Assembly (NCBI GenBank): GCA_039679645.1
Contig: JBDKUO010000013.1
Coordinates: 1-64,000 of the forward strand
Direction of reading: 5' to 3'
From: Armatimonadota bacterium
GTDB lineage: Bacteria > Armatimonadota > UBA5829
Length of the DNA: 64,000 nucleotides
Each line of letters begins with the position of its first letter. Position 1 is the first letter of the stretch. This document shows, piece after piece, positions 41,220 to 50,289 of this stretch. The translations under genes and the position numbers were made by a program. A model generated the notes under the pieces. It made no database searches, had not been told where the DNA came from, and saw nothing but the letters and a program-made list of their open reading frames with translations.

Positions 41220-42371
41220 ATGTCAACAAAAGTAAAATGCGAAAACATGCCAAACCCACCGGCAATATTGGTCTATATTTCATTGTTGTTCGTGCCTGGG
41301 GTATATATATTGCTTTTAGGCTGCGCTGCTGCAATGCTTGGCGGCACGGGCTTTGTTTGTTACTGGGTGTTTACCTGGATGACGTCCGGCCATCGCGTTC
41401 CGGTAAAATTGCTCGGGATTGTTATACTCCTTATGATCGGCGCGCTGATGGGATGCTGGGCGGTTGTCAGGGGAATAGCAGCCACAATATGGAGCAAACC
41501 ACAATTTGAACCGGCGCTTATAGTTCCACTGAATAAAGAGCCCGAACTCGGCAAGTTTATTGCAGGTCTTTGCTCGGCTGTGGGAACCGGTCTCCCCGAT
41601 TATGTGATGATCCATGCCGAACCGACATTTTACGTGTGCCAGTCCAAAATCGAGACATTGAACGGGCGGGCAAAAGGCAGGATTCTTGCGATCGGACTTC
41701 CGTTGGTTGCCGGATTGACAATAAATGAACTACGGGCCATTCTTGCGCATGAGTTTGCTCATTTCTCCGGCGGAGACACGCTTTACAGCTCTAGAGTGGT
41801 TCCGGTTTATAGCGGAGCAGTTACGGCATGTGCGACGATGACAGAGTGCATTAACGAAAGTGATTCCATGTCTCAAGCGCTGCCGATGATGGCTCCACGT
41901 TTCCTGCTGGATATCTACCTGAGGCTGTTCCACCTGATTAACATGACAATTTCGCGCACACGTGAAAAAAGAGCCGACATGATTTCAGCATTAACTTGCG
42001 GCAGCCAGAGTTTCAAGATAGCCTTAATGAAAACTGCGGGGTTGATGCCCACTTTCTGGGATGAGTCGGCAAAGAAGATTGTCATGGAAAACAACCCCGA
42101 TAACTGCAGTTATTACACTGCTTTTCGATCTTCTCTTCCCAAGCTGACAGATTTGGCCAATGCGCACTACAAGCACCGCCTGATTGAAGTCGAGAATAAA
42201 TATGACTCCCATCCGATTCTGCAAACCAGGCTCGAGTCAATACCTGATATTGTCGAGCGTTATACCGACAAAGGAAGCTCAAGCAGATTGCTCATAAACT
42301 TGGAAGAATACGAACAGAAACTTGGTGAGTTTTACAAAATAGCGAGCGCTGCCCCAATGCACAATACGTAA
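41220..42371 (+). CDS. M48-family membrane metalloprotease
   Basis: 383 aa. Two N-terminal membrane segments (about 18-45 and 60-90) precede the peptidase domain. The zinc motif HEFAH lies near residue 178, with EKRAD near 245 as the third-ligand helix, as in HtpX and other M48 peptidases. The active site faces the cytoplasm in HtpX, which degrades damaged membrane proteins; the same orientation is assumed here. The insert between zinc sites contains a hydrophobic stretch. AGGTGAG precedes the ATG. The long C-terminal tail of about 90 residues has no known domain. Confidence 0.85.
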   Translation: MSTKVKCENMPNPPAILVYISLLFVPGVYILLLGCAAAMLGGTGFVCYWVFTWMTSGHRVPVKLLGIVILLMIGALMGCWAVVRGIAATIWSKPQFEPALIVPLNKEPELGKFIAGLCSAVGTGLPDYVMIHAEPTFYVCQSKIETLNGRAKGRILAIGLPLVAGLTINELRAILAHEFAHFSGGDTLYSSRVVPVYSGAVTACATMTECINESDSMSQALPMMAPRFLLDIYLRLFHLINMTISRTREKRADMISALTCGSQSFKIALMKTAGLMPTFWDESAKKIVMENNPDNCSYYTAFRSSLPKLTDLANAHYKHRLIEVENKYDSHPILQTRLESIPDIVERYTDKGSSSRLLINLEEYEQKLGEFYKIASAAPMHNT

Positions 42372-42488
42372 ATATAACAATATGGTTCGATTGTGTTATC
42401 GAATATTGAAATGTAACCTCATACATGTTATGATACTGGATTATTAGCCGCCCTGCTAAGCACGAGGGAGCAACATGGAGGCAACTCG

Positions 42489-43094
42489 ATGATTAAATGT
42501 CCGAAGTGCAATTGGGAAAATAGAGATGATGTCGTTAAGTGCGTGCTCTGCGCATATGACTTTAATTCCGCTGCAGTTGCATCTCCACCACTCGACCCTG
42601 TTATGAACCAACCGGCAGTTGCAACATACCAGCCACAGCCTAATCCAAACACCGCTGTAAAATTGAGTGTCTACGACGCTGCTATCAAATCCGGCGGAAA
42701 CTGGTTTTACTGGATTGCCGGACTCTCACTTATCAATACAGTAGTCGCTCTAGCTGGAATGGATTGGGGATTCGTCATCGGTTTGGGATTTACACTTTTA
42801 TTGGATATGGCAATCAGAGAATATGGAGGGTATGCAACAATTATCCTTTTGCCGATAAACCTGATTATTGTAGGCATGTATGTAGTGTTCGGCTACTTCG
42901 CCTGCCGCCGGGCCAGATGGGCCTTTATCACAGGAATTATTCTGTATGGTCTGGATACGCTGCTTGTGATTGTTGCGCGTGATTGGCTTATGATTGCGTT
43001 TCATGCTTTTGCGCTCTTTTGCGTAGGCCGAGGTCTTCAGGCGGTTTTAATGGCTAGAAAGGCCGAGGCAGCCGACAACGTCGGGGTAATGTAA
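42489..43094 (+). CDS. Zinc-ribbon membrane protein, unknown
   Basis: 201 aa. Residues 1-25 form a zinc ribbon (CPKC ... CVLC), followed by a Pro-rich linker and four hydrophobic segments (about 75-195). Small proteins of this design are common and uncharacterised; they may sense or organise membrane complexes. GGAGG lies 7 bases before the ATG. A bidirectional terminator follows directly. I do not assign a function. Confidence 0.6.
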   Translation: MIKCPKCNWENRDDVVKCVLCAYDFNSAAVASPPLDPVMNQPAVATYQPQPNPNTAVKLSVYDAAIKSGGNWFYWIAGLSLINTVVALAGMDWGFVIGLGFTLLLDMAIREYGGYATIILLPINLIIVGMYVVFGYFACRRARWAFITGIILYGLDTLLVIVARDWLMIAFHAFALFCVGRGLQAVLMARKAEAADNVGVM

Positions 43095-43099
43095 AAAAA

Positions 43100-43130
43100 G
43101 CAGTCGGCCTCAGCCGACTGCCTGCTTTTT
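43100..43130. terminator. Bidirectional terminator
   Basis: GCAGTCGGC-ctca-GCCGACTGC with an A-rich left flank (AAAAAA) and a T-rich right flank (CTGCTTTTT). It serves both the zinc-ribbon gene on the plus strand and accA on the minus strand. Confidence 0.8.
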
Positions 43131-44106
43131 ATTGTTCGGATGGTTCCATATAGAGCCCCATGCTTGTGAACTTCTTATAGCGCTCATCCAGGAGCTTGGG
43201 GATTTTAAGCTTTTCGAGCTGGTCCAGATGCTTGATGAGCGCAGTCTTTATGTTTCGCGCGGCAAGGTCTACATTTCTGTGAGCTCCGCCGGGCGGCTCA
43301 GCGATAATCTCGTCTATCACACCGAGTCTCAAAGCGTCGCTACTGGTTATCTTCAGAGCTTCGGCCATCTCTTTGTGTTTGGTCGGGTCACGCCAGAGTA
43401 TCGCCGCGCAGCTTTCAGGCGGGATAACGGAGTAGATTGCATGCTCGAGCATCAGGACCCGGTCGGCAACTGCAATGCCGAGCGCGCCACCGCTTCCGCC
43501 TTCACCGAGCACAACAGAGATCACCGGCGTCTCCAGCGTCGACATCTCCATCAGGTTGCGTGCGATTGCCTCGCTGATGCCGCGCTCTTCCGAGCCGACA
43601 CTGCAGTCGGCGGCAGGCGTATCCACAAGGCAGATAACCGGTCTCTTAAACTTTTCTGCCAGTTTCATCAGTCTGAGCGCTTTTCGGTAGCCTTCGGGCT
43701 TGGCGCTGCCGAAGTTGCGATACTGGCGGTCCTTCAGATCGCGCCCCTTTTGATGGCCGACAAACATAACCTGCCTGTCTTCGAGTGTGGCGATCCCGCC
43801 GACCATTGCGTGGTCGTCCGCAAAGAGCCTGTCACCTGAAAGCTCGGTATAATCATCGAACATCACTCTGACATAATCAAGCGTATAAGGCCGCTTCGGG
43901 TGACGAGCAAGCAATACCCTGTCCCAGGTGCTCAGGTTCGCGAATATCTCGGCCAGCAGCCTGTCACGGTCTTTTTCAAGGATCGCTATATCTGCCGACC
44001 TGTCCTCACCGCGCTCCATAGTGAGCCGTCTGATCTCAGCTATTTGGGTATCCAGCTCGGTTATCGGTTTTTCAAAATCAAGCACATTCCATTCGCTAGG
44101 CGGCAT
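43129..44106 (-). CDS. accA: Acetyl-CoA carboxylase carboxyltransferase alpha subunit
   Basis: 325 aa with the family N-terminus (LDFEKPITELDTQIAEIR) and the crotonase-like carboxyltransferase fold: FVGHQKGRD, GSAKPEGYRKALRLMKLA, PVICLVDTPAA and GEGGSGGALGIAVADRVLML. AccA with AccD transfers the carboxyl group from biotin to acetyl-CoA, the first step of fatty acid synthesis, in the cytoplasm. AAGGAG lies inside the accD 3' end, and the start overlaps accD by 11 bases, so translation is coupled. Confidence 0.95.
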   Translation of the reverse strand: MPPSEWNVLDFEKPITELDTQIAEIRRLTMERGEDRSADIAILEKDRDRLLAEIFANLSTWDRVLLARHPKRPYTLDYVRVMFDDYTELSGDRLFADDHAMVGGIATLEDRQVMFVGHQKGRDLKDRQYRNFGSAKPEGYRKALRLMKLAEKFKRPVICLVDTPAADCSVGSEERGISEAIARNLMEMSTLETPVISVVLGEGGSGGALGIAVADRVLMLEHAIYSVIPPESCAAILWRDPTKHKEMAEALKITSSDALRLGVIDEIIAEPPGGAHRNVDLAARNIKTALIKHLDQLEKLKIPKLLDERYKKFTSMGLYMEPSEQ

Positions 44107-44965
44107 CTTCTTTCTCCTTAAAGCCGCAGAACTGCAGCACCTTTATGAGCGTGGACTTAAGCTCCCTGCGCGGCACAATTCTGTCGATCATGCCGTGTTC
44201 GAGCTGGAACTCGGATGTCTGGAAGTTGTCCGGCCGATGGATCACACCCGCCTGCTGTGCGACCCGCGCGCCCGCAAAACCGACCAGCGCCCCAGGCTCA
44301 GCGAATATAAAATCACCAATTGATGCATAGCTGGCATGCACGCCCGCGGTAGTCGGGTCTGTGAAGACGACAATATACGGCAGCCCGGCTTTGCTCAGCC
44401 GCGCGCACGCGGCGGCTGTCTTTGCCATTTGCATCAGCGAAAGAATGCCTTCCTGCATCCTTGCGCCGCCCGAGGTAGTAAATTGGATCACAGGCAGCTT
44501 GTTTTCTATGGCGTGCTCTATCACTCGAACGACCTTCTCGCCGACGACGCTTCCCATACTTCCGCCCATAAACCTGAAGTCCGCCACTCCTAGCGCCACT
44601 TCGATACCGCATATCTCGCCCGTTCCGGTAATTATCGCCTCGCTGAGGCCGGACATCATTTTGCCCTTGGCGACTTTGGTCTCATACTCAGGAAAATCAA
44701 GCGGATTGATGGCTGTAAGGCCGGCGTCCATCTCAACAAATGTACCGTCGTCTATTGTAATCTCAATACGATCAACGGCCCCGAGTTTATAGTGATATCC
44801 GCACTTGCCGCAAACGCGCAGATTTTTTTCCAGTTCTTTGTTAAACAGTATTTCGCTGCACTTCGGGCATTTCGTCCATAACCCGTCCGGCAGCGCGTCA
44901 ACGCTCTTCCTGGCTGTTTTACGCGCCGCTTTGCCCTTTAGTCCAAACCATGGTCCAGGCGTCAT
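44096..44965 (-). CDS. accD: Acetyl-CoA carboxylase carboxyltransferase beta subunit
   Basis: 289 aa from the ATG at 44965 (GGAGG eleven bases upstream; a TTG three codons earlier is too near). The N-terminal zinc ribbon has CPKC and CGKC pairs. The carboxyltransferase core has FRFMGGSMGSVVGEKV-type residues, TTSGGARMQEGILSL and TDPTTAGVHASYA. It pairs with AccA. The biotin carrier and carboxylase genes accB and accC are not in this window. The promoter lies in the gap to 45150, which also holds heptad repeats. Confidence 0.95.
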   Translation of the reverse strand: MTPGPWFGLKGKAARKTARKSVDALPDGLWTKCPKCSEILFNKELEKNLRVCGKCGYHYKLGAVDRIEITIDDGTFVEMDAGLTAINPLDFPEYETKVAKGKMMSGLSEAIITGTGEICGIEVALGVADFRFMGGSMGSVVGEKVVRVIEHAIENKLPVIQFTTSGGARMQEGILSLMQMAKTAAACARLSKAGLPYIVVFTDPTTAGVHASYASIGDFIFAEPGALVGFAGARVAQQAGVIHRPDNFQTSEFQLEHGMIDRIVPRRELKSTLIKVLQFCGFKEKEDAA

Positions 44966-45026
44966 ATCCTGCAATACCTCCCGCTCAGGTAAAGGAAGCA
45001 GGGCTTGAGCCGTTACCTCTCATTCC

Positions 45027-45061
45027 CTAACACCCAATACCTAACACCTAATACCTATTTG
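45027..45061. repeat. Degenerate 7-bp tandem repeat (CTAANAC type)
   Basis: CTAACAC, CCAATAC, CTAACAC, CTAATAC and CTATTTG stand in series upstream of accD. The same unit is found on the minus strand at 22165-22182. Confidence 0.65.
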
Positions 45062-45150
45062 AGCTATTATAACAGATTGTCGGGTTTTCGCCGAATCAGG
45101 TGGGTAAACTTCACATGAGAAGCAGCTAATCTCGTAAAGGAAGTGTTTCG

Positions 45151-45468
45151 ATGAAAACGGTATATGTATTTGCCTTCATGGCTTTTGTGGTCTTGATTGC
45201 GTCTTCAATGGCGGCAATGGCAGCCGAGTGTAGAGCATGCTACGGTCAACCAGACTTGAGCACAGTCTGCCCGACCTGTCAGGCTCCTGCCTGGAACAGA
45301 ACCCAATGCGAAATTGGAGCGGGCCCATGCAATACATGTCCGCCAACTGTAGTCAGAGTTGATCCTTGGGTAAGGTGCGGAGCATTCTGCGCAGCGGGTC
45401 AGATTCCTCCAGGCTGGCCGTATGGCTGGAACGCGCCGTATTGGCTCAGGCCGAACAGCAATTTCTGA
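45151..45468 (+). CDS. Small Cys-rich secreted protein
   Basis: 105 aa. A signal peptide (VFAFMAFVVLIASSMAAMAA) is followed by an 80-residue mature part with nine Cys, arranged as CRAC, CPTC, CNTC and CGAFC plus one single Cys. The C-terminus is Trp/Pro/Gly-rich (PPGWPYGWNAPYWL). Such an array may hold metal or disulfides outside the cell. AAAGGAAG lies 7 bases before the ATG. It is not of a family I know. It stands alone, followed by heptads and the CTCCAGG hairpin. Confidence 0.6.
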   Translation: MKTVYVFAFMAFVVLIASSMAAMAAECRACYGQPDLSTVCPTCQAPAWNRTQCEIGAGPCNTCPPTVVRVDPWVRCGAFCAAGQIPPGWPYGWNAPYWLRPNSNF

Positions 45469-45476
45469 AAGAGGTC

Positions 45477-45518
45477 AGGTAACAGATAACAGGCTAGAGG
45501 CAATAGACAGTAGGCAAG
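45477..45518. repeat. Degenerate 7-bp tandem repeat (AGGNAAN type)
   Basis: Six heptads AGGTAAC, AGATAAC, AGGCTAG, AGGCAAT, AGACAGT and AGGCAAG follow the Cys-rich gene and precede the CTCCAGG palindrome, the same arrangement as at 14091-14144. Confidence 0.6.
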
Positions 45519-45535
45519 ATAGGGTCCTTCGAAAT

Positions 45536-45560
45536 CCCTCCAGGTATCTTACCTGGAGGG
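45536..45560. repeat. CTCCAGG palindrome, copy 2
   Basis: The 11-bp stem CCCTCCAGGTA and its complement around a TCT loop match copy 1 at 14120-14144 in all stem bases. It lies between two convergent genes, where it could terminate either transcript. Confidence 0.7.
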
Positions 45561-45583
45561 AGCCGGAACTATGTGTGGAGGTG

Positions 45584-47677
45584 TTAGCTCACCAGTTTGA
45601 AGAACACCTTAACTATGACAGGGCTGAACGGCGGTATTTGAAGGTCAAGAATAAGTTTGTCTCCGACATGCTCATAGGGTGCGCCGTCTACCGTTACGTC
45701 TTCGAAGAGTCCCAGGTCGCTCAATCTCAGCGCCACCCTGCGCGAGACGTGCGTATCGGTGAGGTTGAAAGAGTTGACCACACACCTGCCCGACTCTGCA
45801 AGCAAATGGATGTGTGTCAGCTCGTCGATTCCAAAGAATCTGCCTCGACTATAGAGGTCCTTCAGCTCTTTATACTCCGCCATAGCCTGTTTATAACATG
45901 CAAAACGCTTCGGGTTGTTACCGCCGCCGCCAATGCCGAGATGCCGGATGGTGCTTGCATACCACCAGAACGCGAGGCAGTTGTCGTTGTCCCTATCCAT
46001 GTTGATGTGCAGGTACAGCGGAATTTCGTAACACAAGTTATAATAAAAAAGGCTCAATGCCTTGCCGGAGAGCAGGTCTTCGAATGGGTCCCACATAAAC
46101 TCGAACGCCCATGCCTCGTCGAAAGCTTCGCTGCCATGCAGATAGTACATCGGCAGGTAGCGCACTCCCCATGGCCATATCGGGTCATGCACCTCCGTCA
46201 AAATATCGGGGTGGCTCTCATGGAGCTTGCGCGAGAGTTCCAAAACCGCACGCGCATGCATGTTGGGAGTGGTGGGAACAGCATGGCCGTGATTCGGATT
46301 ATAACACGCTCCGCGCCAGTCGAACTCATCAAACATTACAAAGCTCATTCCTGCATCTGCGAGCGCGCGTATTCTCTTGAGCTTTTCTTCTTGATAATCG
46401 TTGGAGCAGACGCACGGCTCGTAGAACGGCTTTTGATCATATGGCGCGTAGTAGCCGATACTGCCGTCTGCGCGGCGGCGATACAGGCCGGGATAATCGT
46501 CGCAGTAGCTGCGACCAATAGTGCGAAATGCCGTCTTGAGGCCGTATTTATCTCTTATCGTATTAATAAATTCCGTGACATCGCCCAGTCGCTCGATATC
46601 CCAAGTGGTCCCGCCTTCGCAGACCTCCCAACCCGGATCAAGATACAGCGAGTCGCAGCCTGCCTCGCGCGCCATGCCTGCCTCCCGCTCCAGGGCTTCG
46701 ATTGAATAATGCTGTGCCAGAGCTTCCTTGTTGTTGTGATGCCAGCCGATGTTGTAAAGCTCGTTCCAGTGGACGGGCGGGTCGTAGTTTTCCGGCAGGC
46801 CATGCCCTTTGGAGTTCATGAACTCTCGGAACATATAGCTGCCCTGTCTCCACAGACCCTCATAGAAGTGATAGCGAGTCTTTCCGAAGATCGACTCCGC
46901 CTCTGCCTTAAGTTTGCGCGCCTCAGTCGGCTCGTTATATAGTGACGCTGACGCTCCGCCGAAAGTGAGAAATTTTCCACCATCTCGAAGTTCCGTGTCG
47001 AGCATGGAATACTCGATGGAATCGGGATTATATTTTATAATCAGAAGACCGTTCTCGCCGTCAGTCCAAGCCCAGCCTTCACTTCTGCCGCGATCCTTGT
47101 CGACGACCTCCTGAACAAGCCTCTGGACGTTATGAAACTCCGAGCACTCATATCTACCGTGATAGAGGTCATCTAGCAGATAGTCATGCTTTTTACCATC
47201 GGGCTGAAGTCTGAACGGGAGTGCGACGAGTCTGTAATCTTCAATATCTATGCCTGGCCCGCCGTAGCGGCTGGGTTTCTCCAGCCTCTTGCGGAATCCG
47301 AACCGGTAGCCGCGAAGTACCAGGTCCTTTTGTCCCAGGTTACGAAGGGTTATCTGCTCCTCCAGATACTCGCCTCCTTCGGGCAGATAAAACTTCTGCA
47401 CCACTTTAACCCAAGACTGGTCGTCCGGCTTGCCCAACGTGCCGCTGATTGTCACAACCTTGCCTGCGCGCGGCGAGACCTCTTCATTGATGACAGGTGA
47501 AAAAAGACCTTCAAGGTGAACGATCTTGTCGTCATATTCCACAAAAGCCGAATATCGGTATTCACTGTCGGCAAAGCGCACGCCTGAATAGGTGTCCGTA
47601 AGCACTATTTTTTGCAGCCGGTCATCATACTCCACGTCGAGCTGGTATCGGCTGGTATGAAAGCTTTCCAGGTTCAT
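45584..47677 (-). CDS. Uncharacterised GH36-like (clan GH-D) carbohydrate-active protein
   Basis: 697 aa, cytoplasmic. An N-terminal beta-sandwich (about 1-270) is followed by a TIM-barrel segment with WNELYNIGWHHNNKEAL, CDSLYLDPGWEVCEGG near 350, ADAGMSFVMFDEFDWRG near 430 and a C-terminal beta domain. The Asp/Glu groups in LDPGWE and FDEFDW sit where clan GH-D enzymes keep their acids, but the fit to alpha-galactosidases is loose. GAGG lies 6 bases before the ATG. It shares the overall architecture with the gene at 28260-30326 but little sequence. The substrate is unknown. Confidence 0.55.
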   Translation of the reverse strand: MNLESFHTSRYQLDVEYDDRLQKIVLTDTYSGVRFADSEYRYSAFVEYDDKIVHLEGLFSPVINEEVSPRAGKVVTISGTLGKPDDQSWVKVVQKFYLPEGGEYLEEQITLRNLGQKDLVLRGYRFGFRKRLEKPSRYGGPGIDIEDYRLVALPFRLQPDGKKHDYLLDDLYHGRYECSEFHNVQRLVQEVVDKDRGRSEGWAWTDGENGLLIIKYNPDSIEYSMLDTELRDGGKFLTFGGASASLYNEPTEARKLKAEAESIFGKTRYHFYEGLWRQGSYMFREFMNSKGHGLPENYDPPVHWNELYNIGWHHNNKEALAQHYSIEALEREAGMAREAGCDSLYLDPGWEVCEGGTTWDIERLGDVTEFINTIRDKYGLKTAFRTIGRSYCDDYPGLYRRRADGSIGYYAPYDQKPFYEPCVCSNDYQEEKLKRIRALADAGMSFVMFDEFDWRGACYNPNHGHAVPTTPNMHARAVLELSRKLHESHPDILTEVHDPIWPWGVRYLPMYYLHGSEAFDEAWAFEFMWDPFEDLLSGKALSLFYYNLCYEIPLYLHINMDRDNDNCLAFWWYASTIRHLGIGGGGNNPKRFACYKQAMAEYKELKDLYSRGRFFGIDELTHIHLLAESGRCVVNSFNLTDTHVSRRVALRLSDLGLFEDVTVDGAPYEHVGDKLILDLQIPPFSPVIVKVFFKLVS

Positions 47678-47722
47678 TAATATCCTCTAGAGTATAGTAT
47701 TTTGCTGGCGATTCCATGAATC

Positions 47723-48808
47723 TTACAATTTCGCCCCATCGTCCGCCAGGCGATTGAAGTAAGATTTCAGCGATGACTGCTCCCACTTGCTGCCCTGGAG
47801 CCGGAGCAGATACTGCCGGGCGGCTCTGTTAAAAGTAGTAAGCCCGGCCACATGCTCACTGGCGGCTTTCCTGCCAAGGCGGTCTCCAACCTTGTCCTCA
47901 ACTGTCGTTACCGCGTTTATCATTTTCTGTGTGAGAGCAATCGTGCTGTCAGTCTGAGCCAACTGCTTATCCAGAGCAGTCGCCGCAGATTTCCATGCCG
48001 GAACAGCGGACTTTACATTGTCGATTGATGGGGATTTTTGGAATAAATTTACAGCCTCGATTGCTTTCCTGACCGGAACGTCGGATTGAGAGTGCATCTT
48101 TGCCAGAAACTGAGATGCCTGGATGCTGGCGTTCAAACAATGAGCCGTATACTGAGTGATGGAAACCGGCGTGCCGACTACCGGGATTCGGCTCAGAAAA
48201 GTGAGCGCCGAAGAACTGGAGACTGCTTTAAGCACCGGCTGGACTCGAGATGCGGCCGCATTGAAATCGTTCAGATATGTCCACAGCCGCGAGGATTTTA
48301 CGGGTGTCTTTGCCAGGGATGAAAGAGAAATACGCGGGTCCGATATGTCCGCGTTTATTTTATCGATGGGGCTGGCCGGTTGGGTTGCAGCCGGATACGG
48401 TACTGTCGTCGACTTGCCGGCAAAGTCTAATTGTAAACCATCTGCGGTATCAGTTGCCCTGCCCCCAAAAGCTCGAACGACAGCCTTAGTGGGAACATAA
48501 AAAACGCCATCCCTAAGAATAGGACATGTCGACAGCAAAATCGTCTTACTTCCGCTCGTCGCGACAATACTGCCTGAATCCATCACAAGCGTGTTTTTGC
48601 CATTGCTCAAGCGCACGCTTTCACCGGCGTTGTGCGTTTTTACCTTTATTCCCATCCAACCGGCAATATAGTCCAGGCTGATGCAATGCTTATTATTACT
48701 GGTAAGCGCCGCGGGGGAATCCTGCGCATATACGTTAGGTGCGCATATTATAAGGCAAATTGCCATAATTGAAAATCCAAACCGGCGGATCGAATATTTC
48801 ACAGACAT
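47723..48808 (-). CDS. Secreted stalk-domain (copper amine oxidase N-like) protein
   Basis: 361 aa. A signal peptide (ends near VYAQD) is followed by a stalk domain of about residues 35-130: LDYIAGWMGIKVKTH, VMDSGSIVATSGSKTILLS, RDGVFYVPTKAVVRAFGG. This domain is common in exported proteins of Firmicutes and relatives and serves as a cell-wall or scaffold module. The rest is helical (about 150-361), perhaps a coiled bundle. GGAG precedes the ATG. It is upstream of the glycosidase gene on the same strand, but a gap of 45 bp without a clear signal leaves co-transcription open. Confidence 0.7.
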   Translation of the reverse strand: MSVKYSIRRFGFSIMAICLIICAPNVYAQDSPAALTSNNKHCISLDYIAGWMGIKVKTHNAGESVRLSNGKNTLVMDSGSIVATSGSKTILLSTCPILRDGVFYVPTKAVVRAFGGRATDTADGLQLDFAGKSTTVPYPAATQPASPIDKINADISDPRISLSSLAKTPVKSSRLWTYLNDFNAAASRVQPVLKAVSSSSALTFLSRIPVVGTPVSITQYTAHCLNASIQASQFLAKMHSQSDVPVRKAIEAVNLFQKSPSIDNVKSAVPAWKSAATALDKQLAQTDSTIALTQKMINAVTTVEDKVGDRLGRKAASEHVAGLTTFNRAARQYLLRLQGSKWEQSSLKSYFNRLADDGAKL

Positions 48809-48955
48809 GCTAAACTCCTAAGCGAAACAAATGCCGAAAACTAATCCCAATGAGTGTCCATCCATGTGCCTGTTTTCCCTGCACGCCAAAATACTCAATC
48901 ATGGAGAAACGCGTAATACGTCCGTGAAAGGGCTGCCGTAATTCGGAATGTGCCC

Positions 48956-50197
48956 TTAAACCCATCCGAATAGATAGAATACCCATAGCATAGCAACGCC
49001 GACGAGAGTGGTCAGCAGAGTCACAGGAACTCCGGCTCGCAGAAAGTCCCAGAATGAAAGCTGCACATCTTTTTGCGAGCGCTGTGCCACTATCAAATTA
49101 GCTACACTTCCGAAAAGAGTCAAATTTCCTGCGAATGTGCTTGTGAGCGCCAGAAGCAGCCAGAAAAATTTCGGCTCACTCATCTTATCGATCCAATGAC
49201 CGGCAATAAGCACAAACGGCACATTGGAGAATATATTGCTGCCCAAGACTGAAACCATGCTCCATTTAATCATGCTTGCAAGTCCGGTTTTAGTCCCTAA
49301 AGAACTGAGGCTGCGTTCCAGCAGTGCGTGGTCAGTCCTAACGAAACCTTCAACGACAATAAACAGCCCTGCAAAGAACAGTAAAAGTGACCAGTCTACC
49401 ATCTCAAGAGTGAGCCTTGGCGGGCGATTTATCCAGACAAGTAGGAATGCGGCTGCCACGACCGCTGCAAAATCCATTGGCGCGCCCAGCATAATCGCGA
49501 CAATGAACGCTACGAAGACCATAGACCCGCGGACCGCGAGTTTACGTTTTATCTCGGTCTCAGGCCTGTGTGCATATTCTCTGGGCATTTCAACATGCAT
49601 TAGCTGTTTACGAAACAGCAGCAACAATAAAGCCCAGTCTATTACAAGGCAAATCAGCCCGACAGGCGCCATTCTTGCACAGAAACCGGCCCAGCTCCAG
49701 CCGGAAAACCGGCCAATTATCATATTTTGCGGGTTTCCGGTAAGGGTCATAACGCTTCCGATGTTGGAGCCTGTAGCAAGCGCCAGAAGGAATGGAACCG
49801 GCGGTAGCTCCGCCTGGATAACGACTTCCAGCAGGATAGGAGTGCCGAGCAGGCATACAGTATCGTTCAGCAAGAGTGCCGATGCAATCCCTGAAACGAA
49901 TACAACCGCAGCCAGCAGAACATGTGGGTGATGGCATCGGCGGAGGACCTTGAACGCGAAGAGAGTGGGGAGATTGCTCTGTATCAAAACTGCAAGCAGG
50001 ACCATCATTCCGAACAGTAAAGCTATGGTGCCCAAGTCAATGGCTGCCGCGGCTTGTATACGGGTGAGAGACCCTGTCAGGACCATCAAAACCGCTCCGA
50101 CAAGCGCCGCTGTAGGACGGTCAAGCTTGCGCGTGCTGTTTTCTCCCATAGAAACCAATATGTAGGTCAGGACAAAGACCAGTGTGCCAATGTGCAA
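48956..50197 (-). CDS. SLC13/ArsB-type anion transporter
   Basis: 413 aa with about eleven membrane segments. The ion-transporter-superfamily motifs are LLLNDTVCLLGTPILLEV near residue 110 and NIGSVMTLTGNPQNMII near 145, plus a second repeat with SNIFSNVPFVLI and LTLFGSVANLI. This fits CitMHS/ArsB/NhaD-like carriers, so the substrate may be a dicarboxylate, sulfate, arsenite or sodium. No arsenic genes are near. The start is TTG at 50197 with GAGG nine bases upstream. Confidence 0.8.
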   Translation of the reverse strand: MHIGTLVFVLTYILVSMGENSTRKLDRPTAALVGAVLMVLTGSLTRIQAAAAIDLGTIALLFGMMVLLAVLIQSNLPTLFAFKVLRRCHHPHVLLAAVVFVSGIASALLLNDTVCLLGTPILLEVVIQAELPPVPFLLALATGSNIGSVMTLTGNPQNMIIGRFSGWSWAGFCARMAPVGLICLVIDWALLLLLFRKQLMHVEMPREYAHRPETEIKRKLAVRGSMVFVAFIVAIMLGAPMDFAAVVAAAFLLVWINRPPRLTLEMVDWSLLLFFAGLFIVVEGFVRTDHALLERSLSSLGTKTGLASMIKWSMVSVLGSNIFSNVPFVLIAGHWIDKMSEPKFFWLLLALTSTFAGNLTLFGSVANLIVAQRSQKDVQLSFWDFLRAGVPVTLLTTLVGVAMLWVFYLFGWV

Positions 50198-50289
50198 CTA
50201 AAAAAACCTCAACAAAAAATGCTTCAGTAATTAATTGAAGCATTATAAGTATATCACCTGGCTGTAATCATGGTCTTTTGGTGGACTGT

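Noticed and set aside
45422-46705. 427-codon plus-strand open frame
   Set aside because: Antisense to the GH36-like gene, no ribosome site, no recognisable domain.
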